From assembly GCF_000496075.1 (NCBI RefSeq), contig NZ_AWXZ01000040.1, positions 248,001-312,000 of the forward strand: a DNA stretch of 64,000 bases, given 5' to 3'. Both the position numbers and the translations under genes were made by a program. Shown one piece after another: positions 31,835 through 41,493 of the stretch (position 1 is its first letter; each line of letters begins with the position of its first letter). The notes under the pieces were generated by a model. The model did no database searches, was not told where the DNA came from, and was given only the letters and a program-made list of their open reading frames with translations. The stretch comes from Lutibaculum baratangense AMV1. GTDB taxonomy: Bacteria > Pseudomonadota > Alphaproteobacteria > Rhizobiales > Tepidamorphaceae.

Positions 31835-34174
31835 TCAGCCGTGGGCGAGCTGGCGCTCGGCCTCGTCGAAGTCGCCGTGATCCTCGGACTGGGGCTCCTT
31901 CGGCAGGCGAACCGTGACGATCGTGCCCTTCCTCTCGACGCTGCGGATGCGCAGGGCGCCGCCGTGCAGCTCGACGAGCGACCGCGAGATCGCGAGGCCG
32001 AGGCCAGATCCCTTGTGGCTCTTCGAGAACTGGTTCTCCACCTGCTCGAACGGCCGGCCGAGCTTCTGGATGGCGTCGGCCGGGATGCCGATGCCGGAGT
32101 CCTCCACCGAGATCGTGACGGAGTCGCCGACCGACCGGGCGCGGACCTTGATGCGGCCCTCGTTCTTCGTGAACTTCACGCCGTTCGACATGACGTTCAG
32201 CAGAACCTGCTTGATCGCGCGCCGGTCGCCGTGGAGCGCCAGGTTGTGGCCGATGTCGACCTCCATCGCGATGTCCTTCTCCTGCGCCTTGAGCGAGGTG
32301 ATCCGGACGCACTCGTCGACGATCTCGGCGAGGTCGAGTGACTCGATCTCGAGCTGGAAGCGCCCCGCCTCGATCTTCGACATGTCGAGAATGTCGTCGA
32401 TGACGTCGAGCAGGAACTGGCCGCTGGCGCGGATGTCGCTGCAGTACTCAATGTATTTCGGCGAGCCCATCGGGCCGAACGTGCCGGTCTCCATGATCTC
32501 GGAGAAGCCGATGATCGCGTTGAGCGGCGTGCGGAGCTCGTGGCTCATATTGGCCAGGAACTCGGACTTCGCGCGGTTCGCGTCCTCGGCCCGCGTCTTC
32601 TCCTCGGAGTAGCGCTCGGCGAGCTCGACGAGCTGCTGTGCCTGCGCCTCGAGCGTCTGCCGCGAGCGGCGGAGATCGGCGACGGTCGCCAGCAGGGCGC
32701 GCTCGCTCTCCATGAGCCGCTCCTCCTGCTGCTTCAGCGCCGTGATGTCGGTGCCGACGCTGACGAATCCGCCGTCCTTCGTGCGGCGCTCGCTGATCTG
32801 CAGCCAGCGGCCGTCCTCGAGCTGCGCCTCGTAGGCGCGGCCGTCCTCGCGCCGCGGCACCTTCTCCTCGGTCCGCACGATCGGGTGGCGAGAGCGCTCC
32901 ATCGCGGCGGCGTAGAGCGTGCCCGGCTTCACGAGCGCGTCGGGCAGCTGGTGCAGCTCCCGGTACTTGGAGTTGCAGAGCACCATCCGGTTCTCCGCGT
33001 CCCAGAGCACGAACGCCTCCGAACTCGCCTCGATCGCGTCGCGCAGGCGCATGTCGGCGGTGGCGCTCGCCTCCTGCTGGTGCTTCTGCTCCGTGATGTC
33101 GACGCAGATGCCGACGAGATGGATCGTGTCGTCGACGGGATCGATCACGACCTCCGCCCTGAGCCCGATCCACATCCAGCTCCCGTCGGCATGGCGGATT
33201 CGCAGGCTCCGGTCGACCGCGCCGTCGCGCTGCTCGGGAAGCTGCTTGGCGAGGCTGTAGAGGTCCCCGTCGCCCGGATGCAGCAGCGAGAGGAAGTCGC
33301 CGAACGACATCGTGCGATCCTCCGGCGGCTGTCCGACGAGTTCGGAGAGGGAGGCCGACCAGTAGATGCGGCCCCGCGAGACGTCCCAGTCCAGAAGGCC
33401 GCAGCGCCCGCGCTTGAGGGCGGTGCCGAGGCGACGCTTGTTCTGGTCGATCACCCCGCCGGCCTCGCGCAGGCCGCGTCCCTGCCAGGTGAACGCGCCC
33501 GCCACCAGGAGAAGGAGGAGGGCGGTCGTGGCGAGGACCGTCGTGGGCAGGGCGGAGCGCGCGGAGGCAACCGCGTCCAGATGAGGCTTCTCGACCGTCA
33601 CGAGTACGGAGTTCAACGGCGCCTCGAGATGCCGGAGCGTCGCGAGAAGCGGCGTGCCGTCCCCCTCGACGGCGTCGAGCACGCGCGCGCGGCGGCCGAA
33701 CGTCGTAAGGAGCTGCCCGGACTGGAAGATCTCCTCGATCTCGTGCCCGAGCACGTCGTCGCCGCCGATCGAGCTCAGCACGCGGGAATCCGGTCCGGTC
33801 ACCATGATCTGCGGGCGGGTGAGCAGCCGCGTGCCCTCGATCGTCGTCTCGACGATGTCCTCGACCGTCTCCTGCAGCGTGGCGACGGTGATGTCGGGCC
33901 CGAGCTCGTTGAGGCGCGCCGCGAGCAGCTCGGCGATCAGGGAAATCTCCCGCTCCGCCTCGGCGGTCACCCGCTCCTGCACGCGCGTCTTCTGGATCAC
34001 GCCCGCCGCCCCGACGAGGATGAGGAAGGTCGCGATGAGGGGGAGGATGCTCTTCGCGAGCAGTTTCTCGCTTCTCAAGAAGGAATCGGAGCCGAAGAAA
34101 GGGAGGGGGCCAGACCTGCGTCTGATGCCGAAGAATAGCGCTTTGGTGCGCAAGTATTCGTTCGCTGACGCCAT
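31835..34174 (-). CDS. Orphan PAS-domain hybrid-free sensor histidine kinase
   Basis: A 779-residue membrane kinase. One span lies at about residues 40-62 (SILPLIATFLILVGAAGVI), an extracytoplasmic region at about 63-205 and the second span at about 206-228 (TTVLATTALLLLLVAGAFTW). PAS domains lie at about 240-360 and 370-490, then a coiled coil and HisKA (FLANMSHELRTPLNAIIGFS, phospho-His). The HATPase shows GSGLGLAISRSLVE. No receiver domain and no adjacent response regulator gene. This resembles DivJ/PleC-like or PdhS-like alphaproteobacterial kinases, but assignment to cell-cycle control would be speculation. Confidence 0.88.
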   Translation of the reverse strand: MASANEYLRTKALFFGIRRRSGPLPFFGSDSFLRSEKLLAKSILPLIATFLILVGAAGVIQKTRVQERVTAEAEREISLIAELLAARLNELGPDITVATLQETVEDIVETTIEGTRLLTRPQIMVTGPDSRVLSSIGGDDVLGHEIEEIFQSGQLLTTFGRRARVLDAVEGDGTPLLATLRHLEAPLNSVLVTVEKPHLDAVASARSALPTTVLATTALLLLLVAGAFTWQGRGLREAGGVIDQNKRRLGTALKRGRCGLLDWDVSRGRIYWSASLSELVGQPPEDRTMSFGDFLSLLHPGDGDLYSLAKQLPEQRDGAVDRSLRIRHADGSWMWIGLRAEVVIDPVDDTIHLVGICVDITEQKHQQEASATADMRLRDAIEASSEAFVLWDAENRMVLCNSKYRELHQLPDALVKPGTLYAAAMERSRHPIVRTEEKVPRREDGRAYEAQLEDGRWLQISERRTKDGGFVSVGTDITALKQQEERLMESERALLATVADLRRSRQTLEAQAQQLVELAERYSEEKTRAEDANRAKSEFLANMSHELRTPLNAIIGFSEIMETGTFGPMGSPKYIEYCSDIRASGQFLLDVIDDILDMSKIEAGRFQLEIESLDLAEIVDECVRITSLKAQEKDIAMEVDIGHNLALHGDRRAIKQVLLNVMSNGVKFTKNEGRIKVRARSVGDSVTISVEDSGIGIPADAIQKLGRPFEQVENQFSKSHKGSGLGLAISRSLVELHGGALRIRSVERKGTIVTVRLPKEPQSEDHGDFDEAERQLAHG

Positions 34175-34252
34175 GCGCGTCCTCGTGGCCCCCGTTCGAA
34201 TCCTGAGGTCGCCAAAGACCTCATGTGCCGCATCTTTCGAACGAATCTATAA

Positions 34253-34282
34253 GAATCAAACGGCTGGTGATTTGTCCAGCCG
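34253..34282 (-). terminator. Probable terminator of pepN
   Basis: On the minus strand CGGCTGG (34282-34276) pairs with CCAGCCG (34267-34261) around an 8-base loop and is followed by TTTGATTC. It lies about 50 bases after the pepN stop. The U-run is imperfect, so efficiency may be moderate. Confidence 0.5.
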
Positions 34283-34330
34283 CTTGAGGTGCCCGGGACC
34301 CATGTTTCGCGGGAGTGAGTCCGAAAAGAC

Positions 34331-36973
34331 TCAACCAAGGGAGCGCTCCGCGATGTCGGCGACGTCGCGCGACAGCCCGTCCATGCCCGCCACGCGCTCG
34401 AGCTCGCGGCGCGCGAGCTCCCGGCGCTGCGGCTCGAGCACCCGCCAGCTGCGGAAGGACGAGAGGAGGCGGGCCGCGAGCTGCGGGTTCTGCCTGTCGA
34501 GCTTGAGGACGTGGTCGGCGAGAAACGCGTAGCCGCGTCCGTCCTTGCGGTTGAACTGGACGGGGTTGCCGCTGGCGAAGGCGCCGACCAGCGCCCGCAC
34601 CCGGTTCGGGTTCGACATGGCGAAGCGGGGATGGCCGGTCAGCCGTTCGACCCGGTCGAGCGCATCCTCGTCTGGTGCGATGGCCTGCACCGTGAACCAC
34701 TTGTCGAGCACGAGCGTGTCGTCCCTGAAGCGGCCGTAGAAATCCTCGAGCGCCTCGTCGAGGACCGGTCCGCGCAGGCGCGAGAGGGCGAGGAGGCCCG
34801 CCATCCTGTCCGTCATGTTGTCGGCGCGGCGATAGTGCTCGCCTGCGAGCGACGTGGCGTCGTCGCCGCCTGTGGCGACGAGGAGCGAGAGCACCGCGTT
34901 GCGCAGGGCGCGGTGTGCCGCGCTCGTGGCGTCGGGGGAGTAGGGCTCGTTCGAGGCGTGCCGGCGGTAGATGTCTTCGAGCGTGGACCCGAGCTGCCGC
35001 CCCAGGAGCTCCCGGAGCCACTCGACGGCGTGGTGAACGGCGTCGGGATCGACATCGTGCCCCACCTCGCGCGTCAGGTCGGTGTCGCCGGGAGGCGAGA
35101 GGACGAGCGCGCGGAAGGCCGGATCGAGCGCCTCGTCGGCGCCGACTTGTGCCAGCGCGGCAACGAGGTCGGCCGTCGTCGGCGAGCCCTCGGGCGAGCG
35201 GCCGGACTGATGGTCGAGCAGCACCTTCATCATCACCGCGTGCAGGGCCTGCCAGCGGTTGAACGGGTCGCTGTCGAGCGCGCCGAGGCGCAGCATGTCG
35301 TCGCTGCCGAGATTGCTCACGAGACGCACCGGCGCGGAGAAGCCGCGCAGGAGCGACGGGACCGCACGCTCCTTCAGGCCGGAGAACCGTATCGTGGCGC
35401 GCTGTCGGTCGAGCTCGAAGACCCCGTTCTTCAGCGCGGGCTCGCACTTGACCTCCGGCAGCATGTCGCGGCCGTCCTCGCCCACGAGGCCCATCGCGAT
35501 CGGCAGGACCATCGGCTCCTTCTTCGGCTGGCCGGGCGTCGCCGGAACGCTCTGCTCGAAGGTTATCTCGAGCGTGCCCTCGGCTGCCCGCTGGTCGACG
35601 CTGGCGGCGAGCTCGGGCGTGCCGGCCTGGCTGTACCAGAGCTTGAACTGGGTGAGGTCGCGGCGGCTCGCCTTCTCGAAGCAGGCGAGGAAGTCCTCCA
35701 CCGTCGCGGCGCGGCCGTCGTGCTCCTTGAAGTAGAGGTTCATGCCCCTGGCGAAGGCGTCCGGCCCCAGCAGGGCCTTCAGCATGCGGATCACCTCGGC
35801 GCCCTTCTCGTAGACCGTCGCCGTGTAGAAATTGTTGATCTCGCGGTAGGTCTCCGGGCGCACCGGATGGGCGAGGGGCCCGGAATCCTCGACGAACTGG
35901 TGCGACCGCAGGAGCCGCACGTCCTGGATGCGCTTGACCGCCCGGGAGCGCATGTCGGAGGTGAACTCCTGGTCGCGGAAGACGGTCAGTCCCTCCTTCA
36001 GGCACAGCTGGAACCAGTCGCGGCAGGTGATGCGGTTGCCGGTCCAGTTGTGGAAATACTCGTGGGCGATCACCGCCTCGACGCTCGCGAAGTCGTGGTC
36101 GGTCGCCGTCTCGGCGCTCGCGAGCACGTAACGGTCGTTGAAGATATTGAGGCCCTTGTTCTCCATCGCGCCCATGTTGAAGTCGGACACGGCGACGATG
36201 TTGAACACGTCGAGGTCGTATTCCCGGCCGAACACCTCCTCGTCCCAGCGCATGGACCGCTTCAGGGCATCCATGGCGTAGCGGGCCCGGTCTTCCTTGC
36301 CCTTCTCGACATAGATGCCGAGCCTCACCTGGCGGCCGGACTGCGTCGTGAACCCGTCGACGATGCGGCCGAGGTCACCGCCGACGAGGGCGAAGAGGTA
36401 GGACGGCTTCGGGAAGGGGTCGTGCCAGATGGCGAAGTGGCGGTCGGTGCCCGGCACGTCGCCGGCCGAGCTGCGGTTGCCGTTGCCGAGGAGGACGGGC
36501 GCGTCGGATTTCCGCGCCTCTATGCGCGTCGTATAGACCGACAGCACGTCCGGCCGGTCGGGGAAGAAGGTGATCCTCCTGAAGCCCTCCGCCTCGCACT
36601 GGGTGCAGTAGACGCCGTTCGAGCGATAGAGGCCCATGAGGCGGGTGTTCGCGCTCGGGTCGATCAGGACGGTCGTCTCGAGCGTGAAGGGCCGGTCGGG
36701 CACCGCTGCGATCGTGAGCCCGCGGTCGGAGACGACGAACTCGCTGCGCGCGAGCGGGATGCCGTCGAGCATGATGGCCAGGATCTCCAGGTCCTCGCCG
36801 TCCAGGACGAGCGGCGCGTCGCCCGGGCGCTCGGGATTCGGCCGGAGAGACAGGCGCGACCTGACCTGGGTCCGCTCGGGCTCGAGGCGGATGTCGAGCT
36901 CGACGGCGTCGACCAGGTGGTTCGGCGGGCGGTAGTCCGACAGCCTGATGCGCGGCGCGCCGTCCGTTGTCAT
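34331..36973 (-). CDS. pepN: Aminopeptidase N (M1 family metallopeptidase)
   Basis: An 880-residue zinc aminopeptidase. The active site HEXXH lies in VIAHEYFHNWTGNRI, with the third zinc ligand Glu downstream in LKEGLTVFRDQE. The exopeptidase signature appears as GAMENKGLNIF. Domain order and length match E. coli PepN. Start choice: the ATG at 36973 has AAGGACGAG before it, whereas the upstream ATG at 36988 lacks a ribosome binding site and would add five residues. It degrades peptides in the cytoplasm. Confidence 0.95.
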   Translation of the reverse strand: MTTDGAPRIRLSDYRPPNHLVDAVELDIRLEPERTQVRSRLSLRPNPERPGDAPLVLDGEDLEILAIMLDGIPLARSEFVVSDRGLTIAAVPDRPFTLETTVLIDPSANTRLMGLYRSNGVYCTQCEAEGFRRITFFPDRPDVLSVYTTRIEARKSDAPVLLGNGNRSSAGDVPGTDRHFAIWHDPFPKPSYLFALVGGDLGRIVDGFTTQSGRQVRLGIYVEKGKEDRARYAMDALKRSMRWDEEVFGREYDLDVFNIVAVSDFNMGAMENKGLNIFNDRYVLASAETATDHDFASVEAVIAHEYFHNWTGNRITCRDWFQLCLKEGLTVFRDQEFTSDMRSRAVKRIQDVRLLRSHQFVEDSGPLAHPVRPETYREINNFYTATVYEKGAEVIRMLKALLGPDAFARGMNLYFKEHDGRAATVEDFLACFEKASRRDLTQFKLWYSQAGTPELAASVDQRAAEGTLEITFEQSVPATPGQPKKEPMVLPIAMGLVGEDGRDMLPEVKCEPALKNGVFELDRQRATIRFSGLKERAVPSLLRGFSAPVRLVSNLGSDDMLRLGALDSDPFNRWQALHAVMMKVLLDHQSGRSPEGSPTTADLVAALAQVGADEALDPAFRALVLSPPGDTDLTREVGHDVDPDAVHHAVEWLRELLGRQLGSTLEDIYRRHASNEPYSPDATSAAHRALRNAVLSLLVATGGDDATSLAGEHYRRADNMTDRMAGLLALSRLRGPVLDEALEDFYGRFRDDTLVLDKWFTVQAIAPDEDALDRVERLTGHPRFAMSNPNRVRALVGAFASGNPVQFNRKDGRGYAFLADHVLKLDRQNPQLAARLLSSFRSWRVLEPQRRELARRELERVAGMDGLSRDVADIAERSLG

Positions 36974-37172
36974 CTTCTCGTCCTTCATGGCGGCAGGTTT
37001 GCCGGAGCATTACGGCGTCGGGGAGGCGCGGGGCAAGCCCTGCTCACGGCCGTCGGAGTGCGGGCGACGTCGATGACGGGTTGAAGACAGCCCATGTCGC
37101 GCGCCGCCAAGCCGACGGTTCGCTGCCGCTCCATGGTGTGGGCGAAGCGGTAACCGGCGGGAGTGGGTCGGA

Positions 37173-39680
37173 ATGAAGTCTCGGGCCAAGGCGGTCGTCA
37201 TCGGCGGGGGAGTCGTCGGGGTCTCGACGCTCTATCACCTCGCGAGGAAGGGCTGGTCGGATGTCGTTCTCGTCGAGCGCAAGGAGCTGACATCCGGATC
37301 GACCTGGCACGCCGCCGGCCTCCTGCCGCTCTTCAACATGAGCTATTCCGTCGGCCAGCTGCACAAATACTCCGTCCGCTTCTACCAGGAGCTCGCCGAG
37401 GAGACCGGCATGGACACCGGCTTCCGGAAGGTGACGAACGTGCGCATGGCGCGCACCGCCGACCGGTGGGACGAGTTCATGTACTACGCCGGCATCGCCC
37501 GGACGATCGGGATCGACGTGAGGACGCTAACGCCGTCCGACATCAAGGCGACCTGGCCCTATGTCGAGACGGACGGCATCATCGGCGCCATCCAGCATCC
37601 CGAGGACGGCTACATCCAGCCAGCCGACCTGACCCAGGCGCTCGCCCGCGGCGCCCGCGACCGGGGCGCCGAGATCTACCGCAACACCGCCGTCACCGCG
37701 ATCGAACGGGCCGGTGACGGCTGGGTCGTGCACACCGGCAAGGGCGAGATCGCGTGCGAGCACGTGGTGTCGTGCACAGGCAACTTCGCGAGGCTCACGG
37801 GCCAGATGATCGGCCTCGACATCCCGGTCATCCCGGTCGAGCACCAGTACATCGTGACCGAGCCGCACCCGGCGATCCAGGAGTTCCGCAAGGCCGGTGG
37901 CCCGGAGCTCTGCGTCTTGCGCGAGGCGGATTCCTCCTGGTACATGCGCGAAGAGGCGGGCGGGCTGCTGCTCGGGCCATACGAGCTCGGCGCGCCGTGC
38001 TGCTACGTCGACGGCCCGCACGAGCAGTCGGAGTACGAGCTCTTCCAGGAGGACATCGAGCGGCTGATGCCGCATATCGAGACCGCGATCGCCCGCGTGC
38101 CCTATTTCGGCGAGGTCGGCATCAAGAAGACCTATAACGGCGCGATCGCCTATACGCCCGACGGCAGCCCGATCGTCGGGCCCGCGTGGGACCGCAAGAA
38201 TTTCTGGCTGAACGAGGGACATTCCTTCGGCGTCACCGCCGCGGGCGGCGCCGGATGGCAGCTGGCCGAGTGGATCGTCGAGGGCGAGCCAACGATCGAC
38301 ATGCTGGGCGTCGATCCGCGCCGCTTCGGCCCGTACGCGACGAGGAGCTACCTCAAGGCGAAGAACGAGGAAGCCTACGCCAACGTCTTCACGCCGCACT
38401 ACCCCGACGAGGAGCGCTCCGCCGCGCGGCCGCTGAAGACGACCCCCTGCTACGACCGGATGGCGGCGCGTGGCGCCGTGTTCGGATCGGTCTACGGCTG
38501 GGAGCGGCCGAACTGGTTCGCGCCCGAGGGCTATGCCGTTCCGGAGGAGGAGCTCGGCACCGGCGACGTTCTCCTCAACCACAACCATCCCCCCGCCGAC
38601 CACACGGGCCGGATACGCGAGCGCTGGTCGTTCCGCCGCTCGAACTACTTCCCCTTCGTCGGCGACGAGGTGAGGAACGTCACCGAGAATGTCGGCGTGC
38701 TCGACATGACGGCCTTCGCGAAGATGGAGGTCTCCGGGCCCGGCGCGCGCGAATGGCTCGAATCGATCCTCGCCAACCGCATTCCGAAGAAGGCAGGCCG
38801 CATCGCGCTCGCCCATCTCCTGACGCCGAAGGGCGGCGTGAAGTGCGAGTTCACCGTCTACGAGTTTGCGCCCGGCCGCTTCTACCTCGTCTCCGCCGGG
38901 GCCTTCGAACGCCACGACCACGACGTGCTGCGCAAGCTCGCGCCCGAGGACGGTTCCGTCCACCTCTCGACGATCACGAACCGCTGGGGCGTGCTCGTCC
39001 TGGCGGGGCCGCGGTCCCGCGACGTGCTCCAGAAGCTGACGGACGCCGACCTCTCGAACGAGGCCTTCCCCTGGCTTTCGGGCAAGATCATCTCGGTCGG
39101 TCCGGCCTTCGCCCACGCGCTGCGCGTCAATTTCGTCGGGGAGCTCGGCTGGGAGCTCCACCACCCGATCGAGATGCAGAACGCGATCTTCGACCTGCTC
39201 TTCGAGGCGGGCGAGGAGTTCGGCATCAGGCCGTTCGGCATCCGCGCGATGGATTCGATGCGGCTCGAGAAGTCGTACCGCCTCATCCCGCGCGAGCTGT
39301 CGGTGGAGTATTCGGCGCTCGAGTCGGGGCTCGAGCGGTTCGTGCCGGTCAACAAGGGCGAGTTCCTCGGGCGCCAGGGACTGACGGAGTGGCGCGAGCG
39401 CGGCTTCGCCAACGCCTTCGTCACGATGGAGGTGCACGACGTCGCGAACGCCGACGCGCGCGGGTCCGAAGCCATCTGGAAGGGCGACGAGGTCGTGGGC
39501 CGTTGCACCTCCGGCGGCTATGGCTGGCGTGTGGGCAAGTCGCTGGCCCTCGCCATGGTGCGGCCCGAATTCGCGGCGCCGGGCACGGAGCTCGAGGTCC
39601 AGATTCTCGGGGAGTACCGCCGCGCCACGGTCGTGGCGGAGTCGCCGTTCGATCCGGAGAACGCCCGCCTCAGGGCTTGA
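37173..39680 (+). CDS. FAD-dependent dimethylglycine/sarcosine dehydrogenase-like protein with GcvT domain
   Basis: An 835-residue protein. FAD-binding DAO domain residues 7-370 start with VVIGGGVVGVSTLYHLARKG. The STWHAAG motif includes the His that binds FAD covalently in mammalian dimethylglycine dehydrogenase. An FAO-M linker (about 375-430) and aminomethyltransferase GcvT domains (about 435-830; NVGVLDMTAFAKMEVSGPGA) follow. The family demethylates dimethylglycine or sarcosine and passes the one-carbon unit to tetrahydrofolate. GGGAG is before the ATG. Several paralogues with other N-methyl substrates exist, so the substrate is not settled. soxBDAG lies 3 kb away. Confidence 0.9.
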   Translation: MKSRAKAVVIGGGVVGVSTLYHLARKGWSDVVLVERKELTSGSTWHAAGLLPLFNMSYSVGQLHKYSVRFYQELAEETGMDTGFRKVTNVRMARTADRWDEFMYYAGIARTIGIDVRTLTPSDIKATWPYVETDGIIGAIQHPEDGYIQPADLTQALARGARDRGAEIYRNTAVTAIERAGDGWVVHTGKGEIACEHVVSCTGNFARLTGQMIGLDIPVIPVEHQYIVTEPHPAIQEFRKAGGPELCVLREADSSWYMREEAGGLLLGPYELGAPCCYVDGPHEQSEYELFQEDIERLMPHIETAIARVPYFGEVGIKKTYNGAIAYTPDGSPIVGPAWDRKNFWLNEGHSFGVTAAGGAGWQLAEWIVEGEPTIDMLGVDPRRFGPYATRSYLKAKNEEAYANVFTPHYPDEERSAARPLKTTPCYDRMAARGAVFGSVYGWERPNWFAPEGYAVPEEELGTGDVLLNHNHPPADHTGRIRERWSFRRSNYFPFVGDEVRNVTENVGVLDMTAFAKMEVSGPGAREWLESILANRIPKKAGRIALAHLLTPKGGVKCEFTVYEFAPGRFYLVSAGAFERHDHDVLRKLAPEDGSVHLSTITNRWGVLVLAGPRSRDVLQKLTDADLSNEAFPWLSGKIISVGPAFAHALRVNFVGELGWELHHPIEMQNAIFDLLFEAGEEFGIRPFGIRAMDSMRLEKSYRLIPRELSVEYSALESGLERFVPVNKGEFLGRQGLTEWRERGFANAFVTMEVHDVANADARGSEAIWKGDEVVGRCTSGGYGWRVGKSLALAMVRPEFAAPGTELEVQILGEYRRATVVAESPFDPENARLRA

Positions 39681-39740
39681 CGGGCGGCAGCGGCAGGAGC
39701 AGGTGTTACACGTCTGTCATGGAACCGACGTGTCACCGTC

Positions 39741-40376
39741 ATGCTGCGCCTGCGCTCCGCCGACCTCATCTCGTCCGGCGCCTTTCGCTCCTGCTACCGC
39801 CACCCGGAGGACCCCAAGCTGTGCGTGAAGATCGCGCGGCCGCGGGCGGCGGCGGGACGGGCGGGGCATCTCGACCGCCTGTTCCGCCGGCGGATGGCGG
39901 GCGCGAACGAGCGCGAGTGTCGCGAGTACGGGCGACTGAGCTCGGCCGGTGTGCCGCTGTCACGGTACTTCCCGGCGGTTCACGGTTTCGTCGAGACCGA
40001 TTTGGGGCGCGGCCTCTGCCTCGACCTCGTCGAGGGTAGCGACGGACAGGGGCCGTTGAGCCTGACCGACATCATGGCCGGCCGGATCTGGCCGGACCTC
40101 GATGCCGAGTTCGTGCTCGACGAGGTGCGGCAGTTCGGACGGTTCTGCGAGCGGTACGGCATTCTTGCCTCCTGCGACGAGCCCAGCAATATCGGCTTCG
40201 TGCGCGAGGGGGCGGGCTTCCGGCTCGTGGCCTACGACCTCAAGCTGCGCCCGAACAAGGAACTGATCCCGATCTCGACGCTGTTCCTCGCGCAGCGGCG
40301 GCGCAAGATCGCGCGTCGGTTCGATAGGCTCTTCGCGCCGCTCGCCGCGGCGCTGCGGTGGCCCACCGCGACCTGA
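39741..40376 (+). CDS. YrbL-like (PhoP regulatory network) protein
   Basis: A 211-residue protein of the YrbL-PhoP_reg family, a kinase-like fold of unknown activity. The pattern is visible: an N-terminal SGAFRSCYRHPEDPKLCVKI resembles a kinase glycine loop plus the ATP-lysine strand, NERECREYGRLSSAG the following helix, and CDEPSNIGFV a degenerate catalytic loop. It lies 60 bases after the dehydrogenase gene, possibly in the same transcript, and converges with the exporter gene. In enterics yrbL is under PhoP control, but no function has been shown. Confidence 0.75.
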   Translation: MLRLRSADLISSGAFRSCYRHPEDPKLCVKIARPRAAAGRAGHLDRLFRRRMAGANERECREYGRLSSAGVPLSRYFPAVHGFVETDLGRGLCLDLVEGSDGQGPLSLTDIMAGRIWPDLDAEFVLDEVRQFGRFCERYGILASCDEPSNIGFVREGAGFRLVAYDLKLRPNKELIPISTLFLAQRRRKIARRFDRLFAPLAAALRWPTAT

Positions 40377-40404
40377 TCGTCCCTGCGGCCGTGCCCCGAC
40401 GCGA

Positions 40405-41493
40405 TCATGCCTGCGTCACGGACGACCCCGGCGCCTTGATGCTCGGAATGTCGCCGTCGTTCGACAACACCACGGCGACCCAGCGCCAGGCGGGGACCTG
40501 GGAGGCGACGATCAGGACCGTCACCATGATCGGCACCGACAGGAACATGCCGACGACGCCCCAGAGCGCGCCCCAGAACGTCAGCGACAGGATGATGACG
40601 AGCGGGCTGAGGTTCAGCGACCGTCCCATCAGCGCCGGTTCCACCACGTTGCCGATGAAGAGCTCGATCGCCGTCACGCCGAGCCCGACGATCAGGAAGG
40701 GGCCGAGCGTGTCGAACTGGACCAGCGCCACGAGGGTCGGCGCGATCGTCGCGATCACGGAGCCGATATTCGGAATGAAGTTCAGGATGAAGGCGAGGAG
40801 GGCCCAGGTTTCCGCGAAATCGAGGCCGAGCGGCTTCATCACCGCGTAGGCCGCGAGCCCCGTCATCGAGCTGACGACGAGCTTCACCCAGAAGTAGCGC
40901 TCGATGCTCTCGTTGATGGCACGGATGACGTGATGGGCCTGGTGCTCCGGCCCCGCATCGAGGACGCGACCGAGCTTCGACCAGAAGACCGGCCGCTCGG
41001 TGAACATGAAGGCGAGGTAGAGGACCACGAGCGAGATGCCCGTCAGCATCGCGCCGGCCGACCCGAGGATGCGCGGCAGCCGTTCCGCCAGGTTGATCTC
41101 CCGGAAGGCCGCCGCGAAATCGGCGGACAGGTCCTCCCCGGCGAAGCTGCCGAGGTCGCGCACCAGGTCGTCCATCCTCTGGAGATATCGCGGCATCGCC
41201 TCGACCACCGCGTTCACCTGTTGCGAGAGGATCGTGGTGAAGACGAAGAGCACGAAGGCGATGATCGCGATCCCGATCGCGGCGGCGACGCCGCGCGGCA
41301 TCGCTCGGCCCGCCACGCGAAACCCCGCGATCCGGTTGATCATCGAGTTCAGCAGGACGAACAGCATCAGCGCCACGACGATCGGCACGAGGAACGCCCG
41401 CGCCCACCACAGGCCGGCGATGACGATCGCGGCGAGGATGACGTTGATGTACCAGGCCGGCGGCCCGGCGACCTGCCGCGACGGCGGGTTCAC
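40405..41493 (-). CDS. AI-2E family transporter
   Basis: A 362-residue multi-spanning protein. N-terminal spans are YINVILAAIVIAGLWWARAF and VALMLFVLLNSMI. A long central cytoplasmic part follows and then C-terminal spans with FIPNIGSVIATIAPTLVAL, the conserved P-N-I-G segment of the family. Members include putative autoinducer-2 exporters and Na+/H+ antiporters, so the substrate is open. The GTG start overlaps the stop of the upstream regulator gene (GTGA), which implies translational coupling. Confidence 0.9.
   Translation of the reverse strand: MNPPSRQVAGPPAWYINVILAAIVIAGLWWARAFLVPIVVALMLFVLLNSMINRIAGFRVAGRAMPRGVAAAIGIAIIAFVLFVFTTILSQQVNAVVEAMPRYLQRMDDLVRDLGSFAGEDLSADFAAAFREINLAERLPRILGSAGAMLTGISLVVLYLAFMFTERPVFWSKLGRVLDAGPEHQAHHVIRAINESIERYFWVKLVVSSMTGLAAYAVMKPLGLDFAETWALLAFILNFIPNIGSVIATIAPTLVALVQFDTLGPFLIVGLGVTAIELFIGNVVEPALMGRSLNLSPLVIILSLTFWGALWGVVGMFLSVPIMVTVLIVASQVPAWRWVAVVLSNDGDIPSIKAPGSSVTQA

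Noticed and set aside
28455-32312. Open minus-strand frame of about 1285 codons across kinase, glnE and the convergent boundary
   Set aside because: It crosses well-supported plus-strand genes and the end of another gene. Composition is Arg/Leu/Glu-rich without motifs.
34511-37084. Plus-strand frame of about 857 codons opposite pepN
   Set aside because: The minus strand encodes a complete aminopeptidase N with HEXXH motif. The plus reading has no motif.
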